23,158 nt of DNA, taken from NCBI GenBank assembly GCA_035291905.1, contig DATDRF010000217.1, positions 1 to 23,158 on the forward strand. The letters run 5' to 3'. Position 1 is the first letter of the stretch. The number at the start of each line of letters is the position of its first letter. Below the pieces are notes generated by a model. It searched no databases, was not told the DNA's origin, and saw only the letters and a program-made list of their open reading frames with translations. A program made the position numbers and the translations under genes. Below, one piece after another: positions 22,143 to 23,158 of this stretch. Origin of the DNA: JACPLA01 sp035291905. Its GTDB lineage: Bacteria > Bacteroidota > Ignavibacteria > UBA10030.

Positions 22143-22910
22143 TTACGCCGAGGCCCCGGCAGCTTCGAATTCAGCCTTCACCCAATCGTATCCCTTCTCT
22201 TCGAGAGCGAAAGCGAGCTCCTTCTTCCCCGACTTGACGATCCTTCCGTCGACGAGAACATGGACGAAATCGGGAACGATATAGTTCAAAAGGCGCTGGT
22301 AGTGCGTGACGACGATTGTCGCGTTATCTTTGTGCCGCAGTTTGTTGACTCCGTCGGCAACGATCCGCAGGGCATCAATGTCGAGACCGGAATCCGTCTC
22401 ATCCAGGATGGCGAGAGCCGGCTCCAGCACCGCCATATGAAAAATCTCGTTGCGCTTCTTTTCTCCGCCCGAGAAACCCTCGTTCACGGGACGATTGAGG
22501 AGGCTTTCATCCATGTCCACGAGCTTCATCCGCTGTTTGACGAGTTGGAGAAATTCCATCGCGTCAAGTTCATCCATCCCTTTGTGCTTTCGAACAGCAT
22601 TCAGGGCCGATTTCAGAAAGTAGGTGTTACTGACGCCGGGGATCTCCACCGGATATTGGAAGGCCATAAACAGCCCTTCCCGTGCGCGTTCCTCGGGATC
22701 CAGATCCAACAGGTCCTTCCCGCGGTAAAGCACCTCACCCTGCGTTACCACATAGGATTCACGACCTGCGAGCACCTGCGCCAACGTGCTTTTGCCCGAG
22801 CCGTTCGGCCCCATGATCGCGTGAATCTCGCCTGCATTCACCTTCAAATTGATCCCGTTCAGGATCTCATTCCCGTTGATACTTGCGTGTAGGTTTTTTA
22901 TTTCCAGCAT
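22143..22910 (-). CDS. sufC: Suf ABC ATPase SufC
   Basis: 255 residues. Walker A GPNGSGKS (34-41), a signature region with FSGGEKKRNEIF, Walker B LAILDETDSGLD, and switch histidine in VVTHYQRLL. It powers SufBC2D. The start at ATG 22910 has AAGGA 7 nt before it and gives the usual MLEIKNLH beginning; ATG 22937 is also in frame but has no ribosome site and would add nine charged residues. Confidence 0.95.
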   Translation of the reverse strand: MLEIKNLHASINGNEILNGINLKVNAGEIHAIMGPNGSGKSTLAQVLAGRESYVVTQGEVLYRGKDLLDLDPEERAREGLFMAFQYPVEIPGVSNTYFLKSALNAVRKHKGMDELDAMEFLQLVKQRMKLVDMDESLLNRPVNEGFSGGEKKRNEIFHMAVLEPALAILDETDSGLDIDALRIVADGVNKLRHKDNATIVVTHYQRLLNYIVPDFVHVLVDGRIVKSGKKELAFALEEKGYDWVKAEFEAAGASA

Positions 22911-22953
22911 TTCATCATCCTTATTTTCAACCGACATGTTATCACAAGCTAGA

Positions 22954-22998
22954 GCAAGTTTTCTTACTTGCCGCTCCTCCCCGAAATAAAAGTCGGGG
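22954..22998 (-). promoter_or_regulatory. Two hairpins between sufB and sufC
   Basis: The 119-nt gap up to the sufC ATG holds CCCCGA/TCGGGG (22979-22984 with 22993-22998, 8-nt loop) and GCAAGT/ACTTGC (22954-22959 with 22966-22971, 6-nt loop). Neither is followed by a U-run, so they are not standard terminators. They may adjust mRNA stability or the SufB:SufC ratio. Confidence 0.5.
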
Positions 22999-23029
22999 CA
23001 ATACAGATAGGCCAGGGCAATCTTGAGCC

Positions 23030-23158
23030 TTATCCGACGCTGCCTTCCAGACTGACGCCAAGCAATTTCTGCGCTTCGACGGCAAATTCCATCGGGAGTT
23101 CGCGGAATACCTCTTTGCAGAATCCGTTCACGATCATATTCACGGAGTCTTCCGTCGA
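23030..23158 (-). CDS. sufB: SufB, C-terminal end only
   Basis: The last 42 codons and TAA stop are inside the window: IVNGFCKEVFRELPMEFAVE followed by AQKLLGVSLEGSVG. This ending is characteristic of SufB rather than SufD and fits its place directly before sufC. SufB carries the main scaffold on which the cluster is built. The rest lies beyond the window edge. Confidence 0.93.
   Translation of the reverse strand, partial: STEDSVNMIVNGFCKEVFRELPMEFAVEAQKLLGVSLEGSVG

Noticed and set aside
20859..22892. 677-codon open frame on the plus strand over sufD and sufC
   Set aside because: It is fully antisense to two clear Suf genes, its translation has no recognisable domain and is rich in Arg/His as expected of a reverse-frame shadow.
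1..23158. CRISPR array, rRNA, transposase or phage genes
   Set aside because: I saw no regularly spaced repeats of CRISPR length, no rRNA motifs and no transposase or phage structural motifs.

Overview
The window reads as a piece of a Gram-negative chromosome from the Bacteroidota/Ignavibacteria side of the tree. This is an inference, based on secreted VCBS/YCF48/PPC mosaic proteins, a CsgG-fold lipoprotein pair, a sufBCDSU-type operon, and a textbook Bacteroidota-style promoter (TTTG, 20 nt, TATCTTTG) in front of tRNA-Pro. No marker gene settles the phylum. Almost all genes lie on the minus strand; the exception is a CHASE2 adenylate cyclase.

Region 1 (1-7913, minus) is an envelope operon. 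A TlpA-like thioredoxin is followed by two small CsgG-fold proteins (one a lipoprotein, one with a C-terminal membrane anchor). After these comes a very large secreted mosaic protein (>1,930 residues, cut by the window edge) built from IPT/TIG, seven FG-GAP/VCBS repeats, YCF48-like propeller blades, PPC domains and Fn3-like domains. A TTGACA-N17-TATATT promoter precedes the operon.

Region 2 (8042-10287, plus) is a stand-alone CHASE2-class III cyclase closed by a strong intrinsic terminator.

Region 3 (10281-11850) is the accessory patch. It holds a higBA-type toxin-antitoxin pair, 10-bp-phased short repeats, a 157-bp attC-like imperfect inverted repeat, and an 80-residue GIY-YIG gene. That gene sits between a complete tRNA-Pro(CGG) and a 5'-truncated tRNA-Pro copy carrying a foreign anticodon arm. 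The GIY-YIG stop codon lies inside the tRNA remnant. This 321-bp tRNA/GIY-YIG unit is the most unusual structure in the window.

Region 4 (11852-15206, minus) is a compact housekeeping cluster: a 57-residue zinc-ribbon protein, folP, a family 2 glycosyltransferase, pcm and miaA, with 4-nt gaps or TGATG/short overlaps. Region 5 (15327-18316, minus) holds a secreted M28 peptidase with an altered metal motif, an archaeal-like Fe/Mn superoxide dismutase closed by its own terminator, and a PuuD-type membrane protein lacking the cytochrome c tail. Region 6 (18345-23158, minus) is the suf operon, sufB(end)-sufC-sufD-sufS-sufU-A-type carrier-sufT, which builds and delivers Fe-S clusters. SOD and the PuuD-like protein follow directly, so the block looks like an iron-sulfur/oxidative-stress neighbourhood.
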